Shown in pieces: positions 8,222-18,533 of a DNA stretch of 64,000 nucleotides. The notes below the pieces were generated by a model. It did not search any database. It was not told the DNA's origin and saw nothing but the letters and a program-made list of their open reading frames with translations. Made by a program: the position numbers and the translations under genes. Position 1 is the stretch's first letter, and each line of letters opens with the position of its first letter. The stretch spans positions 1,492,827 to 1,556,826 of the forward strand of contig NZ_DS022298.1 of NCBI RefSeq assembly GCF_000153805.1, in the 5' to 3' direction. Origin of the DNA: Synechococcus sp. BL107 (GTDB lineage Bacteria > Cyanobacteriota > Cyanobacteriia > PCC-6307 > Cyanobiaceae).

Positions 8222-10207
8222 TTGGCTGACTCAATCTCAGGCACGCCGCTGCTCACCCAGCCGGAGCGTCTGGAACGACGCTTAAAAGATATTCCTGCTG
8301 AACCCGGTTGTTACCTGATGCGTGATGGTGACGACCGCATTTTATATGTCGGAAAATCAAAAACCTTGCGCAGTCGAGTGCGCAGTTATTTTCGCAGTCG
8401 TCACGATCTTTCTCCGCGTATTCGCTTGATGACGCGGCAGGTTTGTGAAATTGAATTCATCGTTACCGATAGCGAAGCAGAGGCTCTTGCCCTTGAATCC
8501 AATCTCATCAAAAACCATCAGCCCCATTTTAATGTATTACTTAAGGACGATAAGAAATATCCTTATCTATGTATTACTTGGAGCGAAGCTTATCCGCGAA
8601 TCTTCATCACAAGACGTCGTCGTTTTAGGAGCCCCTTGGATCGTTTTTATGGGCCTTATGTGGATGTTGGGCTGTTGCGACGAACATTGTTCCTCGTCAA
8701 ACGTGTCTTCCCATTGCGTCAAAGACCGAGACCTCTGCATCAGGATCGCACCTGTTTGAATTACAGCATTGGCCGCTGTCCTGGAGTCTGTCAGGAGATG
8801 ATCAGCTCCGATGATTACCACCGGACATTGCGCAAGGTTGCAATGGTTTTCCAGGGTCGAAGTGACGAATTACAGCATCTTCTGCAGGAGCAAATGCAGA
8901 AGTATGCCGATCGTACAGATTATGAATCAGCGGCCCGTGTGCGTGATCAGCTTCACGGGTTAGATCAACTCACAGCTGATCAGAAGATGAGCCTCCCCGA
9001 CTCATCGGTCAGCCGTGATGTTCTTGCTTTGGCCTGTGATGAGCGGCTCGCTGCAGTTCAGTTGTTTCAGATGCGCGCTGGGAAACTTGTTGGGCGGCTT
9101 GGCTATACAGCCGATGCCTCTGGTCTGTCTCCTGGACTGATTTTGCAACGTGTCATTGAGGAGCACTACAGCCAAGTGGATGCTGTGGAAGTTCCACCCC
9201 AGCTACTTGTGCAGCATCCTCTGCCTCAACAATTGTTGCTGGAGGAATGGCTCACGGAGCAACGTGAACGCAAGGTTCAAATTCATTGCCCCCAACGTCG
9301 ACAAAAAGCCGACTTAATTGAATTAGTTCAGCGCAATGCTGAATTTGAGTTGCTTCGGGCCAAACAAGGTCAGGAACAACAAGCCCTATCCACGGAAGAC
9401 TTGGCTCAACTTCTTGATCTCCCACTTCCTCCTCGGAGAATCGAGGGATACGACATCAGCCATATCCAAGGCAGTGATGCGGTGGCCTCACAGGTGGTGT
9501 TTATCGATGGTTTGCCGGCGAAACAGCACTACCGCAAATACAAAATTCAAAGCAGCAGCATCCGTGCGGGCCATAGCGATGACTTCATGGCGATGGCCGA
9601 AATTATGCGAAGGCGGTTTCGCCGCTGGGCACGGGCAAAAGCTGATGGGGTTGATCTCGGGGCTTTACGTCAAAAGGGAGGCAGTGCTCTGCAAACGGAT
9701 GGTCTGAACGACTGGCCTGATCTCGTGATGATTGATGGTGGTAAAGGTCAGCTTTCTGCTGTCATGGAGGCTCTCCGAGAACTGAATCTCCATGACGATT
9801 TGAATGTGTGCTCCCTTGCAAAGCAGAGGGAAGAGGTGTTCCTCCCTGGAGAAAGTCAACCGCTTGAGAGTGAAGCCGATCAGCTGGGAGTTGCGTTGCT
9901 TCGTCGACTCCGGGATGAGGCCCACCGTTTTGCTGTGAGCTTTCATCGGCAACAGCGAGGCGAACGGATGAAGCGCTCTCGCTTATCGGACATTCCTGGA
10001 TTGGGCGCCAAGCGTGTGCGCGATTTGTTGTCCCACTTTCATTCGATCGACGCCATACAACTGGCATCCGTCGACACCCTCGCGAAAGCGCCTGGTGTGG
10101 GTCCAGTCTTGGCTCAAGATATTTTTAACTTCTTCCACCCCACGAACGAGAACAACGATTCGCTCCCCTCTCACCTAGAAGAACATCAACTGGAGCACTC
10201 CGCATGA
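8222..10207 (+). CDS. uvrC: Excinuclease ABC subunit C
   Basis: UvrC makes both incisions in nucleotide excision repair with UvrAB. Domains in order: GIY-YIG nuclease ([20 protein letters not shown]), a cysteine-containing linker ([13 protein letters not shown]), a UVR motif ([14 protein letters not shown]), the RNase H-like endonuclease domain ([26 protein letters not shown]), and C-terminal helix-hairpin-helix repeats ([29 protein letters not shown]). No ATG fits. TTG at 8222 gives about 661 residues and starts just before the conserved [16 protein letters not shown]; the exact start is uncertain. A small secreted-protein gene overlaps its stop by 4 bases. Confidence 0.95.
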   Translation: MADSISGTPLLTQPERLERRLKDIPAEPGCYLMRDGDDRILYVGKSKTLRSRVRSYFRSRHDLSPRIRLMTRQVCEIEFIVTDSEAEALALESNLIKNHQPHFNVLLKDDKKYPYLCITWSEAYPRIFITRRRRFRSPLDRFYGPYVDVGLLRRTLFLVKRVFPLRQRPRPLHQDRTCLNYSIGRCPGVCQEMISSDDYHRTLRKVAMVFQGRSDELQHLLQEQMQKYADRTDYESAARVRDQLHGLDQLTADQKMSLPDSSVSRDVLALACDERLAAVQLFQMRAGKLVGRLGYTADASGLSPGLILQRVIEEHYSQVDAVEVPPQLLVQHPLPQQLLLEEWLTEQRERKVQIHCPQRRQKADLIELVQRNAEFELLRAKQGQEQQALSTEDLAQLLDLPLPPRRIEGYDISHIQGSDAVASQVVFIDGLPAKQHYRKYKIQSSSIRAGHSDDFMAMAEIMRRRFRRWARAKADGVDLGALRQKGGSALQTDGLNDWPDLVMIDGGKGQLSAVMEALRELNLHDDLNVCSLAKQREEVFLPGESQPLESEADQLGVALLRRLRDEAHRFAVSFHRQQRGERMKRSRLSDIPGLGAKRVRDLLSHFHSIDAIQLASVDTLAKAPGVGPVLAQDIFNFFHPTNENNDSLPSHLEEHQLEHSA

Positions 10208-10491
10208 TTCGACTGTTGTGCTGCTGTCTTGCGGTCTGGATTTGCTGGACTCCCCCCGCTTTGGCCTCCCCAGGGCTCTGTACGGGCCCGGTTTGTGCTG
10301 AGGGGATCACGCGCAGCGCCAAAAACCATTGGCAGTTGGTTCTCAAGATCAGCGACCAACAAGGTCATCGCGAAAAAGTCACCATGAATTGCAAGGCTGG
10401 ATTGCTGAGTCCCCTTGATGGGCAGGTCGATCGCGCCTACGCCACATCCCTTGGACGACGAGCTTGTCGCTTGGCAGGAGAAGACGGCTAA
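10204..10491 (+). CDS. Small secreted cysteine-containing protein, unknown
   Basis: A 95-residue protein with a clear signal peptide ([15 protein letters not shown], likely cleavage after PPALA). The mature part has four cysteines ([10 protein letters not shown] near its start, then one in TMNCKAG and one in RRACRL), enough for disulfides in the periplasm or thylakoid lumen. I do not recognise the family. The start ATG overlaps the uvrC stop (ATGA), and the photolyase-like gene follows 3 bases after its own stop, so it lies inside an apparent uvrC-photolyase unit. Any DNA repair link is context only; a secreted protein cannot act on DNA in the cytoplasm. Confidence 0.75.
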   Translation: MIRLLCCCLAVWICWTPPALASPGLCTGPVCAEGITRSAKNHWQLVLKISDQQGHREKVTMNCKAGLLSPLDGQVDRAYATSLGRRACRLAGEDG

Positions 10492-10493
10492 CT

Positions 10494-11981
10494 GTGGAGA
10501 TCACTCTTGTTTACCCGCATCAGCTGTTTGCGGAACACCCAGCGATTCAACGCGGCCGTGGCGTAGCACTGATCGAGGACCCGCTTTTTTTTGGAACCGA
10601 TCCTTTGTGGCCGATCAAGGTTCATTGCCAACGGTTGTTGCTTCATCGTTTGTCGATGGCGGCCTATGCCGATGAGCTCCGGAATAAGGGTTTTTCAGTG
10701 CAGGTTCAGCGTCATGACAGTGCCGTTGATACGAACGGTCATCTAAGGCTTCTTCATGCTGCTGGTTATCGACGGTTTCACGTAGCGGATCCTGTTGATC
10801 ACCTACTGGAAAAACGTTTAAAGGCTTTCATCGATGAAAACAATTGTCAGCTAGAGGTCGTAGATACTCCTCTACTTCTCACACCTAAGTTGGTTAGTGA
10901 GAAACATTTTGGCAATGGAAAAAAACCGTTGATGGCCAAGTTTTATGAGATGCAGCGTAAAAGGCTAAATATTTTGATCGATGCTGATGGCTCTCCCCGT
11001 GGCGGGCAGTGGAGTTTTGATGCTGATAATCGAAAGAAATTGCCCAAGGGAATCATTGTTCCTCCTGTGCCTGTATCCACGCCATGTGACGATCACGGTT
11101 CGATGCTGGAGCAGCTGAGAACGGAACAATTACCCCTTCTTGGAGATGGGGACCAATTCAATTATCCGATCAATCATGAACAGGCTGCTCTTTGGTTGGA
11201 TCAATTTCTGGATGATCGGTTCAAAGATTTTGGAGCTTATGAAGATGCCATTAGTCGACACCACCGAGTGATGTGGCATGGCGTTTTAACTCCCATGCTG
11301 AATATTGGATTGCTAACACCACGTCAAATCCTCGATCGCACCTTGGAATGTGCGGATAAAAATAATATTCCTCTGAATTCTTTGGAAGGATTTATCCGAC
11401 AAATCATTGGTTGGCGTGAATTTATGGCTGTGATGTATCGCCGTCATGGGGTGGAAATGCGCAATGGCAATTTTTGGCAGTTTGAAGATCGACCGATCCC
11501 TGATGCTTTTTATACGGGTACTACAGGATTGCCTCCAATTGACGATGCCATCAAGCATGCATTGCAAACAGGATATTGCCATCACATTGAGCGATTAATG
11601 CTCCTTGGAAACATGATGCAGCTCTGTGGGTTTCATCCGAATCGTGTTTATGTGTGGTTTATGGAGTTATTTGTTGATGCTTATGACTGGGTGATGGTTC
11701 CAAATGTTTATGGGATGAGTCAATTCGCAGATGGGGGAATCTTCACCACAAAACCCTATGTATCTGGTTCTAATTACGTCCGTAAAATGTCGGATTACCC
11801 GAAAGGTCCTTGGTGCGAGATCTGGGATGGGTTGTTTTGGAGCTTTATCAAGAAGCACGAGACATTCTTTCGAAGCCAATATCGACTCGCCATGATGGCC
11901 CGCAATTTGGACCGAATGGCACCAGAAACCCTGGAAGTCCATCAACGCCGGGCGCATGAGTTTCTTGACGGGTTGAACTGA
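10494..11981 (+). CDS. Cryptochrome/photolyase-related protein (PhrB/FeS-BCP type) lacking most Fe-S ligands
   Basis: A 495-residue flavoprotein of the deoxyribodipyrimidine photolyase-related family; prokaryotic (6-4) photolyases such as Agrobacterium PhrB belong here. Seen: RQIIGWREFMAVMYRRHG, CHHIERLMLLGNMMQLCGF and MSQFADGGIFTTKPYVSGSN, all FAD-domain signatures. PhrB binds a [4Fe-4S] cluster through four cysteines. Here the MSDYCxxC segment reads MSDYPKGPWC, the loop is shortened, and the upstream ligand position (TGTTGLPPID) is proline, so three of four ligands appear lost. Start GTG at 10494 fits the family N-terminus. It sits behind uvrC, consistent with DNA repair. Confidence 0.88.
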   Translation: MEITLVYPHQLFAEHPAIQRGRGVALIEDPLFFGTDPLWPIKVHCQRLLLHRLSMAAYADELRNKGFSVQVQRHDSAVDTNGHLRLLHAAGYRRFHVADPVDHLLEKRLKAFIDENNCQLEVVDTPLLLTPKLVSEKHFGNGKKPLMAKFYEMQRKRLNILIDADGSPRGGQWSFDADNRKKLPKGIIVPPVPVSTPCDDHGSMLEQLRTEQLPLLGDGDQFNYPINHEQAALWLDQFLDDRFKDFGAYEDAISRHHRVMWHGVLTPMLNIGLLTPRQILDRTLECADKNNIPLNSLEGFIRQIIGWREFMAVMYRRHGVEMRNGNFWQFEDRPIPDAFYTGTTGLPPIDDAIKHALQTGYCHHIERLMLLGNMMQLCGFHPNRVYVWFMELFVDAYDWVMVPNVYGMSQFADGGIFTTKPYVSGSNYVRKMSDYPKGPWCEIWDGLFWSFIKKHETFFRSQYRLAMMARNLDRMAPETLEVHQRRAHEFLDGLN

Positions 11982-12016
11982 GCACTGCGTAAGGTCGCTT
12001 TAGTGCGGTTGCGCCA

Positions 12017-12589
12017 ATGACGCTTCCTCCTGAGGCTTACCTCTGGTTCAAAACACTCCACATCGTTGGCGTGGTGGTTTGGTTTGCAGGCCTGTTTTAT
12101 TTGGTGCGCCTGTTCATCTATCACGTTGAAACGGCAGAGCTGGAGCCCGCTCTGCAACAGCCGTTTCGTGATCAGTACACCCTGATGGAAAAACGTCTGG
12201 CCAACATCATCACCACCCCTGGGATGGTCGTTGCTGTGACGATGGCCATCGGGCTTTTGGTGGCCCAGCCGAGTTGGCTCCAGCAGACGTGGATGCACGC
12301 CAAACTTGGTTTTGTGGCGGCCCTATTGGGATATCACTTTTTCTGTTATCGACTGATGGGACAGCTGCACGCTGGCAGCTGTCAATGGTCTGGAAAGCAG
12401 CTGCGTGCACTGAATGAGCTCCCCACATTGCTGCTGGTGATTGTGGTGATGTTGGTGGTCTTTAAGTCGCAGTTCCCAACGGGTGCTGCCACTTGGTTCA
12501 TCGTTGCCCTTGTGGTGTTTATGGCAGCGTCCATTCAGTTCTATGCCCGCTGGCGACGTCTGCGGGCTGAGGCAGAGACGGAGCTTTGA
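12017..12589 (+). CDS. hemJ: Protoporphyrinogen IX oxidase, HemJ type
   Basis: Membrane enzyme for the six-electron oxidation of protoporphyrinogen IX, shared by heme and chlorophyll synthesis in most cyanobacteria. The 190 residues open with FKTLHIVGVVVWFAGLFYL, carrying the conserved membrane histidine. Three more hydrophobic segments follow, near residues 70-90, 97-115 and 135-175. The length is normal for HemJ. The PHP-domain gene starts 1 base after its stop. Confidence 0.93.
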   Translation: MTLPPEAYLWFKTLHIVGVVVWFAGLFYLVRLFIYHVETAELEPALQQPFRDQYTLMEKRLANIITTPGMVVAVTMAIGLLVAQPSWLQQTWMHAKLGFVAALLGYHFFCYRLMGQLHAGSCQWSGKQLRALNELPTLLLVIVVMLVVFKSQFPTGAATWFIVALVVFMAASIQFYARWRRLRAEAETEL

Positions 12590-12590
12590 G

Positions 12591-13238
12591 ATGAGTCATC
12601 CGCTGCGCGAGGTTCTAACCCAAGTGGCGTCGGATAGTTGTCCTGGCTCCTTCAATTTTCATTGCCACACCGTCTGCAGTGATGGAAGCCTCGAACCCAT
12701 CGAGTTGATTCAACAGGCCACCACATTGGGCTTGAGCCATTTGGCCGTTACAGATCACCACAGCTCCCATGCCCACGCACCCATGCAGGCCTGGCTTGAC
12801 CAGCGTCGCAACTTGGGGGATCGCGTGCCGACCCTTTGGAGTGGCATGGAGATCAGTGCCCTGCTGAAGGGCTGTTTGGTTCATGTTCTGGCGCTCGGCT
12901 TTGAGCTGGATCATGGGGCATTAGCCCCTTACAACCAAGGTGATGCCGTGGTCGGAGTGCTCCTGCGCGCCGAAGCTGTTGTGGAAGCGATTCATCAGGC
13001 TGGAGGATTAGCAGTGCTCGCCCATCCAGCTCGCTACCGGTTGAGCCATGGGGTTTTGCTTGAGGAAGCCGCACGGCTTGGCTTCGATGGAGGTGAAGCT
13101 TGGTATGACTACGACATGAATCCAGCCTGGTCTCCTAGTCCTCTGATCTGCGAATCCATTGATCGACAGCTGGCCAACCTTGGCCTTTTGCGTACGTGTG
13201 GCACAGATAGTCATGGAATTGACCTCTATGGCCGCTAA
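12591..13238 (+). CDS. PHP-domain metal-dependent phosphoesterase
   Basis: A 215-residue PHP-family protein. Metal-binding motifs seen: NFHCHTVCSDGSLEP (HxH and SDG), AVTDHHSS, a histidine in AVLAHPARY, and TDSHGIDLYG at the end. This is the YciV/TrpH-like layout found in RNase AM and 3',5'-nucleoside bisphosphate phosphatases, so a nucleotide or RNA 5'-end substrate is plausible but not shown. ATG at 12591 follows hemJ directly, implying cotranscription. A start inside hemJ at 12483 is not supported, because homology begins at SFNFHCHT. Confidence 0.88.
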   Translation: MSHPLREVLTQVASDSCPGSFNFHCHTVCSDGSLEPIELIQQATTLGLSHLAVTDHHSSHAHAPMQAWLDQRRNLGDRVPTLWSGMEISALLKGCLVHVLALGFELDHGALAPYNQGDAVVGVLLRAEAVVEAIHQAGGLAVLAHPARYRLSHGVLLEEAARLGFDGGEAWYDYDMNPAWSPSPLICESIDRQLANLGLLRTCGTDSHGIDLYGR

Positions 13239-13265
13239 ATTCATCACACCACAGCTGTAGTCGGC

Positions 13266-13820
13266 ATGGGCTTATTTGATCGCCTCCTGAAAAAAGATTC
13301 GCAGGACGCGGACGCCTCGCTGAAGCCACGGAAGCCTGCCAAGGACAAACCCGAAGAGTTTTTTCTCGATGCCGACTCCTCGTCGTCCCTCGGTGATGTG
13401 AACTACATGCGGGAGTCGAAAACGATTCGTCGCACCTTTCCCGGCACGGTCGATAGCCCCGGGACGAAGGAACAGATCATGGAAGTCGCTGCGGAAACCG
13501 AGAAACTCGAGAAACGCAGCGAAGGTCTTGGTGGTGAAGTGAAGGTTGAGAAAAGCATCGACCTCACCGCTGGCATTCCAAAACCGGTGAAGAAAACCTT
13601 CGCCGAACAGGTCAGCACCAAAGAAATGGACAAGCGCCTGAAAGGGAGCGCGATTACCGGTGTGAACACTCCAGCACCGGCCAATGCCAATCCCGTCGGT
13701 CGTAAGGAACAGCTGAAGGAAGTGGAAGAGCCCGTTGCCAAGGTGGGGCAATCCAGGGTCTCCGGGAAGCCAGGTTCGATTGATCCCTTCAGGCAGATGG
13801 TTCGGGATCTGAACAAGTAG
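13266..13820 (+). CDS. Hydrophilic lysine/glutamate-rich protein, unknown
   Basis: A 184-residue protein with no membrane segment, rich in Lys, Glu, Pro and Ser and probably largely disordered. The N-terminus MGLFDRLLKK is an amphipathic helix that could touch a membrane or partner. A middle motif, SKTIRRTFPGTVDSPG, looks like an ordered segment, and the C-terminus is SIDPFRQMVRDLNK. I do not recognise a domain. Consistent codon use and a good ATG 27 bases after the PHP gene support a real gene. Its last 32 bases overlap the 3' end of convergent cobN. Confidence 0.75.
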   Translation: MGLFDRLLKKDSQDADASLKPRKPAKDKPEEFFLDADSSSSLGDVNYMRESKTIRRTFPGTVDSPGTKEQIMEVAAETEKLEKRSEGLGGEVKVEKSIDLTAGIPKPVKKTFAEQVSTKEMDKRLKGSAITGVNTPAPANANPVGRKEQLKEVEEPVAKVGQSRVSGKPGSIDPFRQMVRDLNK

Positions 13821-16800
13821 TTAACCCACCGCGTTCGATTTGGCCCTCGCTAGTGGAAACGAGGCTCTGCAACAGGTCGATTTGATCAGGTTCTGCTCCC
13901 TCCCAGAGCCCTCGATTTGAAGCTTCGAGCAACCGCTCCGCCATATCGCGCAGCACCCAAGGGTTGCGTCGTTCAAGGAATTCAACGATCTCTGGAGTGT
14001 TCAGCCATTGATCGCATAAGGCGCCATAACACCAGTCCGGCACACGATCTGTTGCTGCGTCATAGGCAAACAAATAATCAAGGCTTGCGCCCATTTCAAA
14101 GGCTCCCTTGTAGCCGTGTTGCTGCATACCTTCAATCCAGCGGGGATTGAGCAAGCGGCTACGCATCACTTTGTCGAGTTCATGCTCTAACCGATGGAGT
14201 CGAGGACGTTCCCGTCTGGAATGGTCTCCAAACCAAAGCTCCGGACGACGTCCTGAACAGGTTTCGACTGCAGCACTTAAGCCCCCATGGAATTGGTAGT
14301 AATCGTCAGAATCCAGTAGGTCATGTTCCCGATTGTCCTGGTTGTGCAACACCACCTGGACCCGTTGCAGTGCTGATTCGAGCCCTTTTCGATCCTTGGA
14401 TGGTTCCGATGATCCGCCGTAGTTCCACTGACTCCACTGGAGAAATGCTTCACCAAGATCGGAACGGGAGTCCCATGAACCGCTGTCCATGAGAGCTTGA
14501 AGTCCAGCCCCGTAGGCCCCTGGTGCAGAGCCGTAGATCCGACCCTGGGGCCCCTCTAGTTGGGTGAGTGCGGCGAGTGGATTTTGGTCGCTGGGTTCGT
14601 TGAGGGATGCCACCATCGCGATGGCCTGATCAATCCACATCACCAGCTGCGGAAAGGCATCGCGGAACAGACCTGAGATGCGAAGAACAACATCCACCCG
14701 TGGGCGTCCAAGCAGACTCAGGGGGATGACCTCTAGGTCCACCAAGCGGCGTGTGGGGCCATCCCACACCGGTCGGACCCCGATGAGTGCCAGGAGCTGT
14801 GCAATGTCTTCCCCTCCATTTCGCATCGTGGCGGTGCCCCATACGGATAGGGCGAGATGTTTCAGACTTTCCCCTTCCTCCTGGAGGTGTAACTCCAGCA
14901 GCTGTTCGGCCGACCTTCGGCCGAGATCCCAGGCCGCTTCCGTCGGCAAACCTCTGAGATCAACGGAGTAAAAGTTTCTGCCTGTGGGGAGAACATCGGG
15001 TCGCCCACGACTTGGAGCACCGGAAGGCCCTGCTGAAATGCGTCCTCCAGAGATGCCCTCGCAAAAGGCTTTTTTTTCCGAGGGCGCACACTGAATCAAA
15101 CGGGGCCAGAGATCTTGGGTGATCGCAGCCAGGGTTTCATCGTCTGACGCTTGGGGATGGATCCAGTCACGGAAAGGCTTCACCAAATCGGACCCATCGC
15201 CGTTACTCACAAGTGCCGATACGACACCAAAGGCTTGGTCTTCCAACCATGCAACGCCATCCCCCACCCGTTGGCGACGCTCACACCCGAGTTGTTCGAG
15301 CAGGTGTCGATCGTTCTGATCTAATGGCTCGCCGTCCTCTTGCCCCCAAGGATCAAACGCCAAACCCACTTGACGGGCCATGGCCTGAGTGAGACCTGGT
15401 CGCCCATGGGCCGGCGGTCGAGCCAAGGCTAGAAGCAATTCCAATTCAGCTTTTTTGGATGGTCGCTGACCAAATCGATGCAGCCCCGTACGGATTTGAG
15501 CTTCTTTCAGTTCACAGAGATAGGTTTCCGCCGAATCCAAGCATTCATTGATCAAGCTGGGATCGCATTTGAGATCGTCCTTGCTGGGAACCCCAGGCCA
15601 ATTCAGCTCTTGCAACGTCACCAGCACGGCACGTTCAAGTAATTCACTGCGCTCGGCTCCAAGTTGGCGTGCTTCAACGAGTTCGTCGAGCTGGCCCTCT
15701 AACCGTTGCAATGGCCCGTGCAACCCAGCACGCCCCAAGGGAGGCGTGAGGTGATCCAACACAACGGCATGTCCCCGTCGTTTCGCTTGTGAGCCTTCAC
15801 CAGGATCATTCACGATGAATGGATAGAGATGGGGCAGTGGCCCCAGTGCGAGATGGGGGCCACAACTGCTGCTGAGGCCAACCCCCTTACCCGGCAACCA
15901 CTCCGCACTGCCATGTTTACCCACATGCACCATGACCTGGGTCTGGTGAACTTTGTTAAGCCAGAGATACTGCGCCAAATAACGATGGGGTGGCGGTAAG
16001 TCTGGGGAGTGGAGATCAGCGATTTGATCGGGGTCGTAGCCCCGATCTGGCTGAATCAACACCACCACATGGCCGTAGCGAAGCCCATGGATCGCAAAGC
16101 CACGTTTGGGATCAAGATCGCAGGCATCACGGGGCTGACCCCAACGCTTTGCAATCTTGGCCCTTGCCTCAGGCGGCACGTTGCCCCACCACTGTTCGTA
16201 GACGTCCAAAGGCAAGTAATCCAGGGCTGGCCTGTGGAGACCCTCGGGAGAATTGGTTCTTCCCTGCATCAAGGTCTGCATCAGCGAATCGCCGCTGGAG
16301 GGCAACGTCGCTGGGCCGAGGTTGTGACTGGAGTGCTTCAGCCACTGCAGCATTGCGGCACAACTGGCGGGCGTGTCAAGGCCGACACCATTAGCGATAC
16401 GACCGTCTCGGACCGGATAGTTGGCTAGCACCATGGCGATGCGACGATCGCTGTTGTCGGTTTTCCGAAGCGTGATCCAGCGTTGGCTGTGCTCGATCAG
16501 CCATTGGATTCCCTCAAGATCAGGAACCTGGCTGGGTACCGCCGCTCCCAAATCGGGAACCGACATTTGATGCTCGCGAAATGCGCACGGTCGAGTGGTC
16601 AGCCGACCATCCAACTCTGGCATCACCACCTGTAAGGACAGATCAAGTGGATCCAGTCCGCGGGTGCTGTTTCGCCAACTTTCGCGACTTCTGCTGCTGC
16701 TCAACAACTGCAACACCGGAACGTTGAGTTGTTCCCATAACGGACTACCCAGCCCCGCTTCTGCCGTCTTGACGGAGGCAAAGGAGGTCCCTGCAACCAC

Positions 16801-17559
16801 CAGCTCCACCTCCTGGCTTCGAAGCAGGTCGATCACCCCCGCTTGAACCCCTGGATCACGAAGGCTGCTCACCCAAAGCAACCTGGGACAAAGACCGACG
16901 TCACGGCAGGTCAAGCAGAGAGCTTCCGCCAGTGCAACGTCTCCCGCTTGAAGTTGAGCGCGATACAACACCACACCAATCCGTGGGCCGGCGTCCTCCT
17001 GCCAATCCCATGGCGCGGGATCTGGCATTGGCTGAAGACGAAGCTCTATTGGGTTGGGCTGTTGTTTCTGCAACAGCAATTCGATCGCTCTCAGCACCTC
17101 ACCAAGGTTGTCGACGCCTCCTTCCCGCAGCAGTTCGGCAAGACGATCCGCCAAGGCGGCATGGATGGATCCCAAACCATGCAGCTCGTTGTTTTGATCG
17201 TCTGTCCCCGCCAGGATCAGGAGCTGACGTTCTGGTTTTTCCTCCTTCCAGCGTTGGAGCTGCTCTAACCCATAGCTCCAATGACCTCGGCCGCCGAGTA
17301 AGCGCACCAGGACCAACGTTGCGTGATCAGCGGTGGTGGCGAGGTAGTGGTCGAGTTGCGCGGGATGGGACAAACAGTCCAGAGACAGCCCCCGTATTTG
17401 GTTGCGCCAGGTCTCACCACCGGCCGAAGCAAGATGTGCTGCCAGGGTGCTGAGGTCTGTCGCGGCACTGGAAAGAAACAACACATCCGCCGCGGGCTGT
17501 TCCACCAGGACCACGTCCTCGGGGGGGTCAACACCCGGACAGCTGGCTAATCGATGCAT
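13789..17559 (-). CDS. cobN: Cobaltochelatase subunit CobN
   Basis: Large subunit of the ATP-dependent cobalt chelatase for the corrin ring, homologous to magnesium chelatase ChlH. At 1256 residues it is full length. Family segments seen: LANYPVRDGRIANGVGLDTP, VMVHVGKHGSAEWLPGKGVG with the metal-tetrapyrrole histidines, and RNFYSVDLRGLPTEAAWDLG. No cobS/cobT lie nearby; cyanobacteria are thought to use ChlI/ChlD as chelatase partners. Start ATG at 17559. The gene diverges from ilvE and shares a cobalamin theme with metH and cobU in this window. Confidence 0.95.
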   Translation of the reverse strand: MHRLASCPGVDPPEDVVLVEQPAADVLFLSSAATDLSTLAAHLASAGGETWRNQIRGLSLDCLSHPAQLDHYLATTADHATLVLVRLLGGRGHWSYGLEQLQRWKEEKPERQLLILAGTDDQNNELHGLGSIHAALADRLAELLREGGVDNLGEVLRAIELLLQKQQPNPIELRLQPMPDPAPWDWQEDAGPRIGVVLYRAQLQAGDVALAEALCLTCRDVGLCPRLLWVSSLRDPGVQAGVIDLLRSQEVELVVAGTSFASVKTAEAGLGSPLWEQLNVPVLQLLSSSRSRESWRNSTRGLDPLDLSLQVVMPELDGRLTTRPCAFREHQMSVPDLGAAVPSQVPDLEGIQWLIEHSQRWITLRKTDNSDRRIAMVLANYPVRDGRIANGVGLDTPASCAAMLQWLKHSSHNLGPATLPSSGDSLMQTLMQGRTNSPEGLHRPALDYLPLDVYEQWWGNVPPEARAKIAKRWGQPRDACDLDPKRGFAIHGLRYGHVVVLIQPDRGYDPDQIADLHSPDLPPPHRYLAQYLWLNKVHQTQVMVHVGKHGSAEWLPGKGVGLSSSCGPHLALGPLPHLYPFIVNDPGEGSQAKRRGHAVVLDHLTPPLGRAGLHGPLQRLEGQLDELVEARQLGAERSELLERAVLVTLQELNWPGVPSKDDLKCDPSLINECLDSAETYLCELKEAQIRTGLHRFGQRPSKKAELELLLALARPPAHGRPGLTQAMARQVGLAFDPWGQEDGEPLDQNDRHLLEQLGCERRQRVGDGVAWLEDQAFGVVSALVSNGDGSDLVKPFRDWIHPQASDDETLAAITQDLWPRLIQCAPSEKKAFCEGISGGRISAGPSGAPSRGRPDVLPTGRNFYSVDLRGLPTEAAWDLGRRSAEQLLELHLQEEGESLKHLALSVWGTATMRNGGEDIAQLLALIGVRPVWDGPTRRLVDLEVIPLSLLGRPRVDVVLRISGLFRDAFPQLVMWIDQAIAMVASLNEPSDQNPLAALTQLEGPQGRIYGSAPGAYGAGLQALMDSGSWDSRSDLGEAFLQWSQWNYGGSSEPSKDRKGLESALQRVQVVLHNQDNREHDLLDSDDYYQFHGGLSAAVETCSGRRPELWFGDHSRRERPRLHRLEHELDKVMRSRLLNPRWIEGMQQHGYKGAFEMGASLDYLFAYDAATDRVPDWCYGALCDQWLNTPEIVEFLERRNPWVLRDMAERLLEASNRGLWEGAEPDQIDLLQSLVSTSEGQIERGGLTTCSDPEPSA

Positions 17560-17618
17560 CGTTCCATTGTCCTGGTGAGCGGTGGTGAGAAGATTTCAAG
17601 AACCAGGTCGTTTTAGCG

Positions 17619-18533
17619 ATGCATCAGTTCCTGCCTTACGCCTGGTTCCAGAACCAGTGCGTCCCCTTCGAGGAGGCCAGGATCTCCATCGCTACCCACG
17701 CGCTGCATTACGGCACTGGTGCATTTGGTGGCATGCGAGCCATTCCTGATCCACAACAAGCAAGCACGATGCTGCTGTTCCGTGCTGATCGTCATGCCCG
17801 TCGACTTAGTCAGAGCGCGCGCTTATTGCTTACAGATCTGACCGAAGAGACAATTTTGACGTCCCTGACGGCCATGTTGCGCGCCAATCAACCGGATCAG
17901 CCGATCTATCTCAGACCGTTTGTTTACACGAGTGATCTCGGCATCGCACCTCGGTTGCACGACATCGAGACCGACTTCTTGATTTATGGATTAGCTCTCG
18001 GCGATTACCTTTCCCCGGAAGGTGTGAGTTGTCGCATCAGCAGTTGGACGCGCCAGGAGGATCGCTCTTTGCCCCTCAGAGGAAAAATTAGTGGGGCTTA
18101 CATCACGAGTTCCTTGGCCAAGACGGAGGCGGTGCAAAGCGGTTTTGACGAAGCGTTACTTCTCAACAGTCGCGGGAAAATCAGTGAAGCCAGTGGCATG
18201 AACCTTTTTCTTGTCCGGGATGGGGAATTGATCACCCCTGGCGTTGATCAAGACATTCTTGAGGGAATTACTCGAGCGAGTGTGATCGAGCTGGCGAAAG
18301 CCATGGGTATCCCCGTGGTTGAGCGCGCAGTCGATAAAACCGAGCTGTTCATCGCCGATGAAGTGTTTTTGACGGGTACCGCGGCGAAAATCACTCCGAT
18401 TCGCCAGATCGAGTCGACCGTTCTTCGTCATGATCGACCGATCATGCAAAGCCTGAAGAGCAAATTGGTGGCGATTACGGAGGGGCGCGATCCTGCCTAC
18501 GAGCACTGGGTGACACGGATCAAGCTCAACTGA
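17619..18533 (+). CDS. ilvE: Branched-chain amino acid aminotransferase
   Basis: Fold-type IV PLP aminotransferase for the last step of Leu, Ile and Val synthesis. Seen: ISIATHALHYGTGAFGGMRA near residue 22, the PLP lysine in LRGKISGAYITSSLAKTEA (about K157), and the family signature EALLLNSRGKISEASGMNLF. Its 304 residues are normal. ATG at 17619 is well placed, 59 bases from the divergent cobN start. metH begins 47 bases downstream in the same direction. Confidence 0.95.
   Translation: MHQFLPYAWFQNQCVPFEEARISIATHALHYGTGAFGGMRAIPDPQQASTMLLFRADRHARRLSQSARLLLTDLTEETILTSLTAMLRANQPDQPIYLRPFVYTSDLGIAPRLHDIETDFLIYGLALGDYLSPEGVSCRISSWTRQEDRSLPLRGKISGAYITSSLAKTEAVQSGFDEALLLNSRGKISEASGMNLFLVRDGELITPGVDQDILEGITRASVIELAKAMGIPVVERAVDKTELFIADEVFLTGTAAKITPIRQIESTVLRHDRPIMQSLKSKLVAITEGRDPAYEHWVTRIKLN

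Noticed and set aside
14000-17550. Several open frames of 60-170 codons opposite cobN
   Set aside because: They are shadows of a long, clearly coding GC-rich gene and show no protein family pattern.
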